Below, piece by piece: positions 46,087-56,725 of a stretch of 64,000 nt of DNA. The stretch is taken from contig NZ_CP063808.1 in the NCBI RefSeq assembly GCF_018128905.1, positions 2,480,001 to 2,544,000 of the forward strand, given 5' to 3'. Under the pieces are notes generated by a model, which saw only the letters and a program-made list of their open reading frames with translations, was not told the DNA's origin and ran no database searches. The position numbers were made by a program, and so were the translations under genes. Positions within the stretch are counted from its first letter, which is position 1. Every line of letters starts with the position of its first letter. Source of the stretch: Streptomyces sp. A2-16 (GTDB lineage: Bacteria > Actinomycetota > Actinomycetes > Streptomycetales > Streptomycetaceae).

Positions 46087-48430
46087 CGACTCTCTCCAAC
46101 AGCGCCACCGGTGATTCGCCCAGGAGCTCCGCCACGCGCGCGTGCCCGGAGAACTCCCGCTCCGGGACCAGCACATCGCGCCACAGGCCGGGCGGCAGCG
46201 GCAGCACCGTCTCCCCCCAGCCGCCCGCCTCCGCCAGCCGCAGCGACAGCCGGGTCGCCGCGGTGACCACCTCGCCCGAGCGCGCGAACGCCACGCAGTG
46301 CGCTGCCGAGGGCCCCTCCGCGGACAGCGGCGTGTACGTCGCCGCGTCCCCGAAGACGTCCGGCCGGCGTCGGCGCAGCCGCAGCGCGGCCGCCGTGAGC
46401 GCGCCCTTGTCCCCGCTGTCCTCGGGCGGGAACCGCACGGGCCGCCGGTTGTCCGGGTCCACCAGCGCCAGGTACCTGCCCTCCGTGCCCTGGTACACGT
46501 CGGGCACCCCGGGCATCGTCAGCTGCACCAGGGCCGTGCCCAGCTCGTTCGCCCGGATGTGCGGCTCGAGACGGCTTCGCAACGCGGCCACCTGCTCGCC
46601 CTGCGGCCCGCACGGCCCCGCCTCGACGAACGCCGCCACCGCCTCCTCGTACGCCGGCTCCTGCTCCGTCCAGCTCGTGTACAGCCCCGCCTCGCGCACA
46701 TGCTTCAGCAGCGCCTCCCGCACCCGCTCCGGGGCCGCGGGGCCGAGCCCGAACACCGTCTGCCAGGCCGCCCACGCCAGCTGCGCGTCCGGCACGCCGT
46801 CGCCGGCGCGGGTCACCTCGGCCAGCGTGTCCGCCCACCACTCGGGACACTCGGTGAGCACGGCGAGGGCGGCCCGCACGTCGGCACTGCGCTTGGTGTC
46901 GTGCGTCGACACCACCGTCCCCGTCAGCGGCCAGTCGCGCTGCACGCGCGTGCAGTACGCGTGGAACTCCTCGGGCGCGACGGCCGGGCTGCCGGGGTTC
47001 CCGCCCACCTCGGTCGCCGAGAGCAGCGGCACGTACCGGTAGAACGCCGTGTCCTCCACGGACTTGGCCCGCAGCGCCGACGAGGTCTGCGCGAACCGGG
47101 TCCGGAACTCCTCGTGCTCCGGCCCGTCACCGGCCCGCCCCAGCACCAGATCCCGTACGACATCGACGGCCTCCGCCTCCTCGGGGACCACGAAGGCGAG
47201 CCGGGCCTCGGCCGCGGCCTCCTCGGTGACCACGGCGGCGGCGTCCGAGGAACCGTAGGGCCGGTAGACCTCCATCCGCACCAGGAGTTCCTGCAGGGCG
47301 GTGCGCAGCGCCCAGGGCGCGCGGTCGCGCAGCGCGGGCTCCGGGGACCCGGCACACAGGCGGGTCGCCACCCGGGTCAGCCGTTCCGTCTCGGCGGCCA
47401 GCTCGTGCGTGATCACCTTGTACGCCGCCCGCCGTGCCGTCGCGGCCCAGTCGCCGCCCCGGTCGGTCTGCGGGGCCGCGAACCGCCGGTACTGGCCGAG
47501 GAGTTCCCCGAACCCGGCCGGGTCCGTGAACAGCCCGTCGAGGTGCCTGAGCGCGTCGTAGCCGGTCGTCCCCGCCACCGGCCAGGCGGCGGGCAGGTGC
47601 TCCCCGTCCGCGAGGATCTTCTCCACGACCGTCCAGCGCCCGCCGGTCGCCTCGTGGAGCCTGTGCAGGTAGGCGTCGGGGTCCGCGAGGCCGTCCGGGT
47701 GGTCGATCCGCAGCCCGTCGACCACGTCCTCGTGCAGCAGCTGGAGGATCTTGGCGTGGGTCGCCTCGAACACCTCGGGGTCCTCGACCCGCACCCCGAT
47801 CAGCTCCGAGATGCTGAAGAAACGCCGGTAGTTGAGCTCCGTACGGGCCAGCCGCCACCACGCCGGCCGGTACCACTGCGCGTCCAGGAGCTGCGGCAGG
47901 GGGAGGTCCCCGGTGCCCTCGCGGACGGGGAACACATGGTCGTGGTAGCGCAGCACCTCGCCGTCCACCCTGAGGTCGCCGAGCTCCGCACCGACCGGGC
48001 GCCCCAGCACCGGCAGCAGCACCTGGCCGCCCTGCGCCTCCCAGTCGATGTCGAACCAGCGCGCGTACGGCGACTTCGGGCCCTCCCGCAGCACCTCCCA
48101 CAGGGCGCGGTTGTGGCGCGGAGCCATCGCCATGTGGTTCGGCACGATGTCCACCACCAGGCCGAGCCCGTGCTCCCGCGCGGTGCGCGACAGCGCCCGC
48201 AGCCCGTCCTCGCCGCCCAGTTCCTCGCGCACGCGCGTGTGGTCCACGACGTCGTAGCCGTGCGACGAACCGGGGACCGCCTCCAGGACGGGGGACAGGT
48301 GCAGGTGCGAGACACCGAGCGAGGCCAGGTACGGCACAGCGGACGCCGCGGCCGCGAACGGGAACTCGGGCTGCAGCTGGAGCCGGTAGGTGGCCGTGGG
48401 CACCGCAGGGGCGGATCGCTCAGGTGTCAT
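46076..48430 (-). CDS. treY: Malto-oligosyltrehalose synthase (TreY)
   Basis: 784-residue GH13 enzyme that isomerises the reducing-end alpha-1,4 link of maltodextrin to alpha,alpha-1,1, making maltooligosyl-trehalose for TreZ. The N-terminus TATYRLQLQPEFPF and motifs LVVDIVPNHMA, GLRIDHPDGLADP (nucleophile Asp), VVEKILADGEHLP (acid Glu) and TVVSTHDTKRSADVRA are diagnostic. ATG 48430 has only a weak ribosome site. It is the minus-strand gene bordering the polyketide cluster. A perfect 21-bp palindrome lies 125 bp upstream. Confidence 0.95.
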   Translation of the reverse strand: MTPERSAPAVPTATYRLQLQPEFPFAAAASAVPYLASLGVSHLHLSPVLEAVPGSSHGYDVVDHTRVREELGGEDGLRALSRTAREHGLGLVVDIVPNHMAMAPRHNRALWEVLREGPKSPYARWFDIDWEAQGGQVLLPVLGRPVGAELGDLRVDGEVLRYHDHVFPVREGTGDLPLPQLLDAQWYRPAWWRLARTELNYRRFFSISELIGVRVEDPEVFEATHAKILQLLHEDVVDGLRIDHPDGLADPDAYLHRLHEATGGRWTVVEKILADGEHLPAAWPVAGTTGYDALRHLDGLFTDPAGFGELLGQYRRFAAPQTDRGGDWAATARRAAYKVITHELAAETERLTRVATRLCAGSPEPALRDRAPWALRTALQELLVRMEVYRPYGSSDAAAVVTEEAAAEARLAFVVPEEAEAVDVVRDLVLGRAGDGPEHEEFRTRFAQTSSALRAKSVEDTAFYRYVPLLSATEVGGNPGSPAVAPEEFHAYCTRVQRDWPLTGTVVSTHDTKRSADVRAALAVLTECPEWWADTLAEVTRAGDGVPDAQLAWAAWQTVFGLGPAAPERVREALLKHVREAGLYTSWTEQEPAYEEAVAAFVEAGPCGPQGEQVAALRSRLEPHIRANELGTALVQLTMPGVPDVYQGTEGRYLALVDPDNRRPVRFPPEDSGDKGALTAAALRLRRRRPDVFGDAATYTPLSAEGPSAAHCVAFARSGEVVTAATRLSLRLAEAGGWGETVLPLPPGLWRDVLVPEREFSGHARVAELLGESPVALLERVAAE

Positions 48431-48882
48431 GCAGAGCTAGGTACCCACCGAGCGCGCTTTCCCGACACGGACTGGTCCACGCGGCCCCACCGCCTGCGGA
48501 CGCCCACGGGCCGCTCCGGGCGGACACCGGCCTGGACCTGCCGCAATGGCGAGCGACCGTGAGAATCTCACGGTCCTCGCGTGAGTCTTCCTCCTGCCCG
48601 ATTCCTGAGGGCGTCACTGTCCGCGGGCCGCTGCCGGATGGCAAGCTCCAGACAGTCGGACACGGCATCGAAGACCGTCGCGATCCGGCACCGCACCCCG
48701 CATCCAACCCCACAACTACCCCACACCCGTCCCCTCACCCGCACGGTCGCGGCTCCCCCCCCCCGCTCGCACGCCGCCCGTGCCACTCGGCCGAACTCGT
48801 TCACCCACGCGCCGACACCGCTCCCTGTCGCGGCCCGCACCCGGCCGGACCGGGCGGCGCCGTCCCACGGCAGAGGACTCCT
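48431..48882. other. Divergent boundary region between treY and the PKS cluster
   Basis: 452 bp expected to hold promoters for treY (minus) and the thioesterase-SARP transcript (plus). It contains the palindrome at 48555-48575, a moderate-GC zone at 48640-48690 and a C-rich run at 48755-48765. No gene supported. Confidence 0.6.
48555..48575. promoter_or_regulatory. Perfect 21-bp palindrome, candidate operator
   Basis: GACCGTGAGA (48555-48564), central A, TCTCACGGTC (48566-48575). It is placed between treY and the first PKS-cluster gene. The symmetry and length suit a dimeric repressor; which one is unknown. Confidence 0.65.
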
Positions 48883-49665
48883 GTGAACCAGTACCTCGCG
48901 GCCCGGCCGCGCACCGGCACCTCCCTGACCCTCTACTGCTTCCACCACGCCGGAGCGGGCGCCTCCGCCTTCGCCGGCTGGACGCGCCGCCTCGGCCCGG
49001 CGTTCTCCGTCGTGCCCGTGCGGCTGCCCGGCCGGGAGAGCCGGCGCGCCGAAGCCGGCATCACCGAACCCGAGGTCCTCTTCCAGGACCTCGACGACAA
49101 CCTCGGCGCGCTGCTGGAGGAGGGACCGTACGCCTTCTACGGGCACAGCCTCGGCGCCCTGGTGGCCCACGGCTACACGGAGCACCGCCTCGCGGCGGGC
49201 GGGCGACCGCCACGGGCGCTGCTCCTGGGCGCCTGCGCGCCGCCGCACCTGCCGAACGGCCTGACCGACGACGGCGACCTGACCGACGACGGCGACCTGA
49301 CCGACGACCGGCTGCTCGCCGCGTTGCGGGCGGCCGGCGGTGTCCCCGCCGATCTGGAGGCCCGGCCGGCCCTGCTGCGCAGCACACTCGCCACCACCCG
49401 CGACGATCTCCGGCTCTGCCGCGCCCTGCGGGCGCGCTCACACCGCCCGGTGCCCGGCCCGCTCTGGGCCTTCGCCGGACGGCGGGACCGGGTCGCCGCC
49501 CCCGCCGCGGTCGCGGGGTGGCAACGCTGGACCACCGGCGCGTTCCGCATGCACGTCCTTCCCGGCGACCACTTCTTCGTACGGGAGCCCGCGCTGCCCC
49601 GCCTCGTCGGGCAGCTGCTCGAACCACTGGCCGCAGCGGCTACCGCCGTCCCGGCCGGGCGCTGA
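48883..49665 (+). CDS. Type II thioesterase
   Basis: 260-residue stand-alone alpha/beta-hydrolase of the editing thioesterase type (GrsT/RifR-like), which removes wrong acyl groups from carrier proteins. The fold opens LTLYCFHHAGAGASAFAGW; the nucleophile is Ser89 in YGHSLGAL, with Asp in FAGRRDRVA and His in PGDHFFV. A short internal repeat (DDGDLT units, 18 bp at 49261-49308) sits in the lid. GTG 48883 has GAGGA ten bases upstream. It is the first gene of the cluster; such enzymes are common with type I PKS and NRPS but rarer with type II. Confidence 0.88.
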   Translation: MNQYLAARPRTGTSLTLYCFHHAGAGASAFAGWTRRLGPAFSVVPVRLPGRESRRAEAGITEPEVLFQDLDDNLGALLEEGPYAFYGHSLGALVAHGYTEHRLAAGGRPPRALLLGACAPPHLPNGLTDDGDLTDDGDLTDDRLLAALRAAGGVPADLEARPALLRSTLATTRDDLRLCRALRARSHRPVPGPLWAFAGRRDRVAAPAAVAGWQRWTTGAFRMHVLPGDHFFVREPALPRLVGQLLEPLAAAATAVPAGR

Positions 49666-49693
49666 CCCCCACCCACCCCAAGGAGGACTCACC

Positions 49694-50521
49694 GTGGACA
49701 TCGGTCTGCTCGGTCCGCTCAAGGTCGAACTCTCGGGACAACCAGTCGTACCCACGGCGAGAAAGCCACGGACCGTCCTGGCGCTGCTGGCGGCCTGTCC
49801 GAACCGACTCGTCCCGGTCGAGACCCTGATCGAGGAGGTGTGGGGAGAACGTCCGCCCCGAAGCGTGCAGACCACCCTCCAGACCTACGTCCTGCAACTG
49901 CGGGGCCGTATCTCCGCCGCGCTCGGCGACACGCCCCACGGCGACCTGCCGCTGGGCAACAAGAGCGTCCTGGTCACCGAACCCGGCGGCTATCTGCTGG
50001 ACACCGGGGGCGGATCGGCCGACTCGGTGGAGTTCGACCGGCTCTCCCGACGCGGCCACCGCGCGATGGAGGCCGGGGACCGCGCCGCCGCGTCCCTGGC
50101 GTTCCGGCAGGCCCTCGACCTGTGGCGGGGCCCGGCCCTGGCCGACGTCCAGCGCGGCCCGCGACTGGAGGCCGAGGCCCGCTGCCTGGAGGAGTCCCGG
50201 CTGAGCATCCTCAGCCGGCGGATCGAGGCGGACCTGAGCCTGGGCCGCCACCACGAGCTGGTCGGCGAACTGTCCGGGCTCGCCGACCAGTACCCGCTGC
50301 ACGAGGGCTACCACGCCCAACTGATGCTCGCCCTGCACCGGGCCGGACGCCGCAGCACCGCGCTGGAGACCTACCAGCGGCTGCGCACCGTGCTCAACAC
50401 CGAACTGGGCCTCGACCCCTCCCCCGAACTGCGGGAACTGCAGAGCGCCCTGCTCGACTCCGACCCCGCACTGGACCTGCCCGCCGAACCCCGGTCACGC
50501 AGCCTGCTGCGAGCCGGGTGA
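49694..50521 (+). CDS. SARP-family pathway activator
   Basis: 275-residue Streptomyces antibiotic regulatory protein: winged-helix OmpR-type DNA-binding domain (about 1-98, LLGPLKVELSGQPVVPTARKPRTVLALL in two halves) and a bacterial transcriptional activation domain (about 105-260, EFDRLSRRGHRAMEAGDRAAASLAFRQALDLW). GTG 49694 has AGGAGG nine bases upstream. It should bind heptamer repeats near PKS promoters, such as that proposed at 52268. It is in line with the thioesterase, 28 bp away. No TTA codon found. Confidence 0.93.
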   Translation: MDIGLLGPLKVELSGQPVVPTARKPRTVLALLAACPNRLVPVETLIEEVWGERPPRSVQTTLQTYVLQLRGRISAALGDTPHGDLPLGNKSVLVTEPGGYLLDTGGGSADSVEFDRLSRRGHRAMEAGDRAAASLAFRQALDLWRGPALADVQRGPRLEAEARCLEESRLSILSRRIEADLSLGRHHELVGELSGLADQYPLHEGYHAQLMLALHRAGRRSTALETYQRLRTVLNTELGLDPSPELRELQSALLDSDPALDLPAEPRSRSLLRAG

Positions 50522-50605
50522 GCCGCCTTCCCACCGGAGCGGCGCGCCGACGGACCGGCGCGCCGCGGCACCGACCCGACGACGAGCCACGAGAGGAACC
50601 CCGCG

Positions 50606-50869
50606 ATGAACGAGCTCACCATGGAGGACCTGACCGCGCTGTTGCGCGACAGCGCCGGTGACATCGAGACGGCGGATCTGGGGACGCAGGACGTCTCGGA
50701 CCTGACGTTCCTGGACCTCGGCTACGACTCCCTCGCCCTGCTGCAGGTGGCCGGCCTGGTCAAGCGCGAGTACGGCGTCGAACTGGCCGACGAGGACGTG
50801 ACGGCCGTGGAGACCCCTCGGCTGCTGCTGCGGCTGATCAACGCCGGACTGCGGACGGAGGCCGCCTGA
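50606..50869 (+). CDS. Acyl carrier protein of type II PKS
   Basis: 87-residue ACP. The phosphopantetheine site is Ser42 in DLGYDSLALL; helices and length fit. It carries the growing polyketide for the KS-alpha/KS-beta pair. In most type II clusters the ACP gene directly follows KS-beta; here it is about 2.5 kb upstream of KS-alpha, in a different transcript, and followed by a SchA/CurD gene with a TGATG junction. Confidence 0.93.
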   Translation: MNELTMEDLTALLRDSAGDIETADLGTQDVSDLTFLDLGYDSLALLQVAGLVKREYGVELADEDVTAVETPRLLLRLINAGLRTEAA

Positions 50870-51249
50870 TGCCGTACGCAGCGATCACCTACCGGGTCCG
50901 GCCGGGGCACGAGGACGAGATCGCCGAGATCTTCGCCGCCTTCCAACGAGTCGACACCCCCGAGTTCGGCGCCGAGAACGGCACTCCGTCCGGCCGGCTG
51001 CTGGGCACCGGGGTGTTCGTCAAGGACGACGTCATGGTCCGTGTCATCCACTACGAGGGGGACTTCGCCGCCGTGGGCCGGCACATGGCCGGGCAGAAGG
51101 GCGTGCACCTGCTGGAGGAGCGGCTGGCACCCTTCCTCGCCGAGCGGCGTGAAACCGCCACCGCGGAGGGCTTCCAGGAGTACTTCCGCAACGCCCTGAT
51201 GCGGTCGGTCTCCCAGCTGACGATCGACACCCACCCCACCCGGACGTGA
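50869..51249 (+). CDS. SchA/CurD-like polyketide accessory protein (copy 1)
   Basis: 126-residue SchA/CurD-domain protein, a small ferredoxin-like alpha/beta protein found in whiE-type and related clusters. Visible signature: AAITYRVRPGHEDEIAEIF and VFVKDDVMVRVIHYEGDF. The biochemical function is unsettled; assistance with cyclisation or with oxygenation has been proposed for relatives. ATG 50869 shares its A with the ACP stop (TGATG). A clear paralogue runs in the opposite direction at 51774. Confidence 0.85.
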   Translation: MPYAAITYRVRPGHEDEIAEIFAAFQRVDTPEFGAENGTPSGRLLGTGVFVKDDVMVRVIHYEGDFAAVGRHMAGQKGVHLLEERLAPFLAERRETATAEGFQEYFRNALMRSVSQLTIDTHPTRT

Positions 51250-51253
51250 GCGG

Positions 51254-51706
51254 ATGACGGTGACTCTCGGGGTCCTGGTGCTGCTCGGCAGCGGGCTCAC
51301 CGCCGGCGTGCTGTTCGCGGTCGCGGTGAGCGTCCTGCCGGCCCTCCTCGCGATGCCGACCGGCACCTACGTCTACGCCCACCAGCTGCTCGGCCGCAAC
51401 TGGGACCCCACCATGCCGGTCATCGTCCTGACCTCGACCGCCGCGGACGCCCTGCTGGCCGTGTGGTCCACGGGCACCGCCCGCGCCCTCGCGGTGGCCG
51501 CCGCGGTGCTGCTGCTGGGTGTCTCCGCGGTGTCCCACCTGGCGAACGTGCCCATCAACCGGCGCGTCAAGGCGGTCACCGACACCCGGCGGCTGCCGGA
51601 CGACTGGACCGACCCGCGCCCGCTGTGGCGGCGCTGGCACCTGCTGCGCACCGCCCTCGCCGTCGCGGCCCTCGCCGTCAACGCGGCGGCGGTCGCCCTG
51701 CGCTGA
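51254..51706 (+). CDS. DUF1772 (anthrone-oxygenase-like) membrane protein, copy 1
   Basis: 150-residue protein with four membrane helices (LGVLVLLGSGLTAGVLFAVAV, PVIVLTSTAADALLAVW, ALAVAAAVLLLGVSAVSHL, TALAVAAALAVNAAAVAL roughly). DUF1772 includes fungal anthrone oxygenases, which oxidise an anthrone to a quinone, so a similar step on the polyketide is plausible. Conserved NVPINRR follows helix three. It lies 4 bp after the SchA gene and ends in a strong hairpin. Paralogue at 56191. Confidence 0.82.
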   Translation: MTVTLGVLVLLGSGLTAGVLFAVAVSVLPALLAMPTGTYVYAHQLLGRNWDPTMPVIVLTSTAADALLAVWSTGTARALAVAAAVLLLGVSAVSHLANVPINRRVKAVTDTRRLPDDWTDPRPLWRRWHLLRTALAVAALAVNAAAVALR

Positions 51707-51722
51707 CGGCCTGACGCGTCCC

Positions 51723-51772
51723 GCGCACGGAGGCGGCCCGGAACCCAGGGGTTCCGGGCCGCCTCCGTGCGC
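51723..51772. terminator. Bidirectional 22-bp hairpin terminator
   Basis: Perfect 22-bp arms (51723-51744 and 51751-51772) with a 6-nt loop lie between the DUF1772 stop and the stop of the convergent SchA-like gene. It should end both transcripts and separates the ACP unit from the rest. Confidence 0.9.
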
Positions 51773-51773
51773 C

Positions 51774-52157
51774 TCAGCCCGCGGCGGGCTGCCGGTCGCG
51801 GACCGAGACCTGGGCGACGGTGCGCAGCAGACTGCGCCGGAACGTCGCCACGAAGCCCTCCACCGTGTCGGTCTCCCGCGGCCTGCTCAGATAGGGCTTC
51901 AGCTTCCGTTCCACCTCCCGCACCCCCGGCTGCGCCGCCATGTGACGGGCCACCGCGTCGAGATCGCCCTCGTACTCGATCACGCGCACCAGCGTGGCGT
52001 CCCTGACGAACACGGCGGTCGACAGGATCCGGCCGGCCCGCGCGCCGGTCTCGTCCCTGACCTGGTCCGACTTCACCCGGCGGAAGGTGCGGAAGATCTC
52101 GGCGAGTTCCTCCTCGAACCCCGGCTTGACGTCGTAGGTGACGGCGGCGAACGGCAT
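51774..52157 (-). CDS. SchA/CurD-like polyketide accessory protein (copy 2)
   Basis: 127-residue paralogue of the protein at 50869, with the same opening (AAVTYDVKPGFEEELAEIF) and central VFVRDATLVRVIEYEGD. ATG 52157 has AGGAG seven bases upstream. It reads toward the hairpin terminator on the minus strand, divergent from the cyclase-KS operon; the 186-bp gap between has the proposed SARP box. Paralogous copies in one cluster suggest separate steps or a heteromer. Confidence 0.84.
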   Translation of the reverse strand: MPFAAVTYDVKPGFEEELAEIFRTFRRVKSDQVRDETGARAGRILSTAVFVRDATLVRVIEYEGDLDAVARHMAAQPGVREVERKLKPYLSRPRETDTVEGFVATFRRSLLRTVAQVSVRDRQPAAG

Positions 52158-52267
52158 GGGCCACTCCTGTTCGGGAGCTGGACGTAAGGGCAGAGCCATG
52201 CCAGCAGAGCCCGCTCGTGTCCACCTGGAGCGTCCGGGACGCCGCGGCCGCCGTCCTGTACGCGCTT

Positions 52268-52299
52268 TCGAGCGGCATTCCAGCAGCCGCTGCGACGGT
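52268..52299 (+). promoter_or_regulatory. Candidate SARP operator and promoter for the cyclase-KS operon
   Basis: Heptamers TCGAGCG (52268-52274) and TCCAGCA (52279-52285) are direct repeats with 11-bp periodicity; eight bases after the second is GACGGT (52294-52299), a plausible -10. This is the geometry of SARP-controlled promoters, 45 bp upstream of the cyclase gene. Confidence 0.5.
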
Positions 52300-52343
52300 G
52301 CCACGGAGCCGATTTCCGGTAACCGGTTGGCAGGAGGCCAGCA

Positions 52344-52679
52344 GTGCATCGAACCCTCATCGTGGCGAAGTTGCGCCCGGGGCGGACCGACGACATCGCC
52401 ACCATCTTCGGCGACTCGGACGCCACCGACCTGCCCCACATGATCGGGGTCTCCCGGCGGACCCTCTTCCGCTTCCACGACCTGTACTTCCACCTCGTCG
52501 AGGCCGACCAGGACATCTCCCCCAACCTCTACCGGGCCCGCAGCCACCCCCTGTACGAGGACGTCAACACCCGGCTCGCGGAGTGTGTCCACCCCTACGA
52601 CCCGGACTGGAAGGAACCCAAGGACGCCATGGCGACCCCCTTCTACGTGTGGACCGGCGACGGGGGGCGGATCCTGTGA
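52344..52679 (+). CDS. TcmI-family polyketide cyclase
   Basis: 111-residue TcmI/PdmK-type cyclase (ferredoxin-like fold), which closes later rings of an aromatic polyketide. The family opening [10 protein letters not shown] and [17 protein letters not shown] are clear. GTGA joins it to the cupin gene (4-bp overlap). It is the first gene of the main PKS operon; ATG 52344 has GGAGG 10 bases upstream. Confidence 0.92.
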   Translation: MHRTLIVAKLRPGRTDDIATIFGDSDATDLPHMIGVSRRTLFRFHDLYFHLVEADQDISPNLYRARSHPLYEDVNTRLAECVHPYDPDWKEPKDAMATPFYVWTGDGGRIL

Positions 52680-53134
52680 CCGCCACCCCCACGGCCGACC
52701 GCCCCACCACGCTCACCCGCACGGTCAGGGTCACTGCCGCCGACGTCGAGGCCAACACCCGGCGAGGCGGCGACATCCGGGTGACCCTCAGCCCGAAGAC
52801 CGTGGCCTGCACCTCCGGCTTCGGCGGCCGGCTCGAGCTGGCCCCCGGCGACTTCGTCAGCGAGCACTACCACCCGTACTCGGAGGAGTTCCTGCACATC
52901 GTCTCCGGCGAGCTGGAGATGACCATGGACGGACAGCCGGTCGCACTGGCCGCCGGGGACTCGCTGCTCGTCCCGATCGGAGTCCGCCACCGGCTGGTCA
53001 ACACCGGCGACACGGTGGCGCACTGCGTCTTCCACCTGTCCCCGCTCGCGCCCCGCCCCGAACTCGGGCACGTGGACACCGAACAGGTCCAGCACCCGCA
53101 GGCCGGGGATCCCCGGGTCGGCGGGACGCCGTGA
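52676..53134 (+). CDS. Cupin-domain polyketide cyclase/accessory protein
   Basis: 152-residue single-domain cupin related to the WhiE-ORFII/CurC/PdmL group, which assists cyclisation in spore-pigment and pentangular pathways. Metal-ligand motif 1 is [16 protein letters not shown]; motif 2 [15 protein letters not shown] 52676 overlaps the cyclase stop and its own stop overlaps the KS-alpha start (GTGA), giving tight coupling of three genes. Confidence 0.88.
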   Translation: MTATPTADRPTTLTRTVRVTAADVEANTRRGGDIRVTLSPKTVACTSGFGGRLELAPGDFVSEHYHPYSEEFLHIVSGELEMTMDGQPVALAAGDSLLVPIGVRHRLVNTGDTVAHCVFHLSPLAPRPELGHVDTEQVQHPQAGDPRVGGTP

Positions 53135-54429
53135 CCACCGCGCACCGGGCCGGCCCGCGGCGGGCCGTGGTCACCGGCATCGGTGTGGTGGCCCCCGGCG
53201 GGGTCGGCCGCGAGGCGTTCTGGGACCTGCTCACCGCCGGCCGTACCGCCACCCGCCGGATCAGCCTGTTCGACCCGGCCGCACTGCGCTCCCAGGTGGC
53301 CGCCGAGGTGGACTTCGACCCGGAGGCCGCCGGACTGACGGCCCGGCAGATCCGCCGCACGGACCGGGCGGCCCAGTTCGCCGTCGTCTGCGCGCGCGAG
53401 GCACTCGCCGACAGCGGCCTGGACCTCGCCGCGCTGGCCCCGGAGGACATTGCCGTCGGCCTCGGCAGCGCGGTCGGCTGCACCATGGGCCTTGAGGAGG
53501 AGTACGTCGTCCTCAGCGACCACGGCAGGCAGTGGCTCGTCGACCACGCCTACGCGGTGCCGCACCTGTACGGCTACATGGTGCCCTCGACCCTCGCGGT
53601 GGAAGTGGCCCGGGAGATCGGCGCGGAGGGACCGGTCGCCCTGGTCTCCACCGGTTGCACCTCCGGCATCGACGCCGTGGCGCACGCCGTCCAGCTGATC
53701 GAGGAAGGCAGCGCCGAGGTCGCCGTCGCCGGCGCCACCGACGCCCCCGTCTCGCCGATCAGCGCGGCCTGCTTCGACGCCATCCGGGCCACCACACCCA
53801 TGAACGACGACCCCGAACACGCCTCGCGCCCCTTCGACCGGGACCGCCGCGGCTTCGTCCTCGGCGAGGGCGCAGCCGTTCTGGTGCTGGAGGAGAAGAC
53901 GGCGGCCGAGGCGCGAGGCGCCCATGTGTACGCGGAGATCGTCGGCAGCGCCGGCCGCAGCAACGCGTACCACATGACCGGGCTGCGGCCCGACGGCAGG
54001 GAGATGGCCGAGGCGATCCGGGTCGCCCTGGACCAGGCCCGGCTCGATCCCACTGCGGTGGACTACGTCAACGCCCACGGCTCCGGGACCAAGCAGAACG
54101 ACCGCCATGAGACCGCCGCCTTCAAACGCAGCCTCGGCGACCACGCCCGCCGGATCCCCGTCAGCTCCATCAAGTCGATGATCGGCCACTCGCTCGGCGC
54201 CATCGGCTCCCTGGAGATCGCCGCCTGCGCCCTCGCTCTGGACCGCCGGGTGATCCCCCCGACCGCCAACCTGCACCACCCCGACCCGGAGTGCGACCTC
54301 GACTACGTACCGCTGACCGCCCGGGAGCAGGCCACCGACGTGGTGCTCACCGTGGGCAGCGGCTTCGGCGGCTTCCAGAGCGCCATGGTGCTGACCCGGC
54401 CCGGTGTCGTCGACTACGAGGGGAGCTGA
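53131..54429 (+). CDS. Ketosynthase alpha (KS-alpha) of type II PKS
   Basis: 432-residue ketosynthase that elongates the polyketide with malonyl-ACP. Active-site Cys176 lies in [10 protein letters not shown]; the two His are in [12 protein letters not shown] and [11 protein letters not shown]. Start GTG 53131. It pairs with the KS-beta encoded one base after its stop. Length and motifs are standard. Confidence 0.97.
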   Translation: MTTAHRAGPRRAVVTGIGVVAPGGVGREAFWDLLTAGRTATRRISLFDPAALRSQVAAEVDFDPEAAGLTARQIRRTDRAAQFAVVCAREALADSGLDLAALAPEDIAVGLGSAVGCTMGLEEEYVVLSDHGRQWLVDHAYAVPHLYGYMVPSTLAVEVAREIGAEGPVALVSTGCTSGIDAVAHAVQLIEEGSAEVAVAGATDAPVSPISAACFDAIRATTPMNDDPEHASRPFDRDRRGFVLGEGAAVLVLEEKTAAEARGAHVYAEIVGSAGRSNAYHMTGLRPDGREMAEAIRVALDQARLDPTAVDYVNAHGSGTKQNDRHETAAFKRSLGDHARRIPVSSIKSMIGHSLGAIGSLEIAACALALDRRVIPPTANLHHPDPECDLDYVPLTAREQATDVVLTVGSGFGGFQSAMVLTRPGVVDYEGS

Positions 54430-54430
54430 C

Positions 54431-56174
<1,744 letters not shown>

Positions 56175-56190
56175 CACCGCGGAGGCCACG

Positions 56191-56652
56191 ATGATCCCCG
56201 TGCTCGCCCCGGTGGTCGTGCTGCTGAACGGTCTCGCCGCCGGAGTCCTCCTCGGCACCCAGCTGGGCGGGTGGCCGCTGCTCGCCGCCCTCCCCCCGGA
56301 CCGCTACGTGCACGCCCACGCTTTCTTCGCCACCCGCTACGACCCCGCCATGCCGATCTGCCTGCTCGGCACCGTGCTCGGCGACGGCGTCCTCGCCCTC
56401 ACGGCACCCCACACGGCCGCGCGGCTGCTCTTCGGGGCGGGCGCGCTGGCGGCCGCCGCCACCGTGGCCATCTCGGTGACCAAGAACGTCCCGGTCAACA
56501 AGTGGATCCGGACCATCGACCCGGACCGATTGCCGCCCGACTTCGCACGACTCGACCCCCGGCCCAGCTGGGGCCCCTGGAACCGGCGCCGCAGCGTGCT
56601 GAGCATCGCGGCCTTCGCCGTGAACTGCGTCGCCCTGACCACCCTGCTGTGA
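56191..56652 (+). CDS. DUF1772 (anthrone-oxygenase-like) membrane protein, copy 2
   Basis: 153-residue four-helix membrane protein, paralogue of that at 51254. Both share YVxAHxxxxxxxDPxMP and NVPxNxxI/V blocks. It lies 16 bp after the aromatase in the main operon. As with copy 1, oxidation of a reduced ring is plausible from distant anthrone oxygenases, but unproven. Confidence 0.82.
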   Translation: MIPVLAPVVVLLNGLAAGVLLGTQLGGWPLLAALPPDRYVHAHAFFATRYDPAMPICLLGTVLGDGVLALTAPHTAARLLFGAGALAAAATVAISVTKNVPVNKWIRTIDPDRLPPDFARLDPRPSWGPWNRRRSVLSIAAFAVNCVALTTLL

Positions 56653-56725
56653 CGACCCTCCCCACGAGCCCGTCCGGACCCGTACCGACGGAACTCCGGG
56701 GCTTCTACCAAGAAACGAGGCAACC

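Noticed and set aside
48424..48882. Upstream extension of the thioesterase frame by about 150 codons.
   Set aside because: The extension is Pro/Arg-rich junk composition; GTG 48883 has a ribosome site and begins the hydrolase fold.
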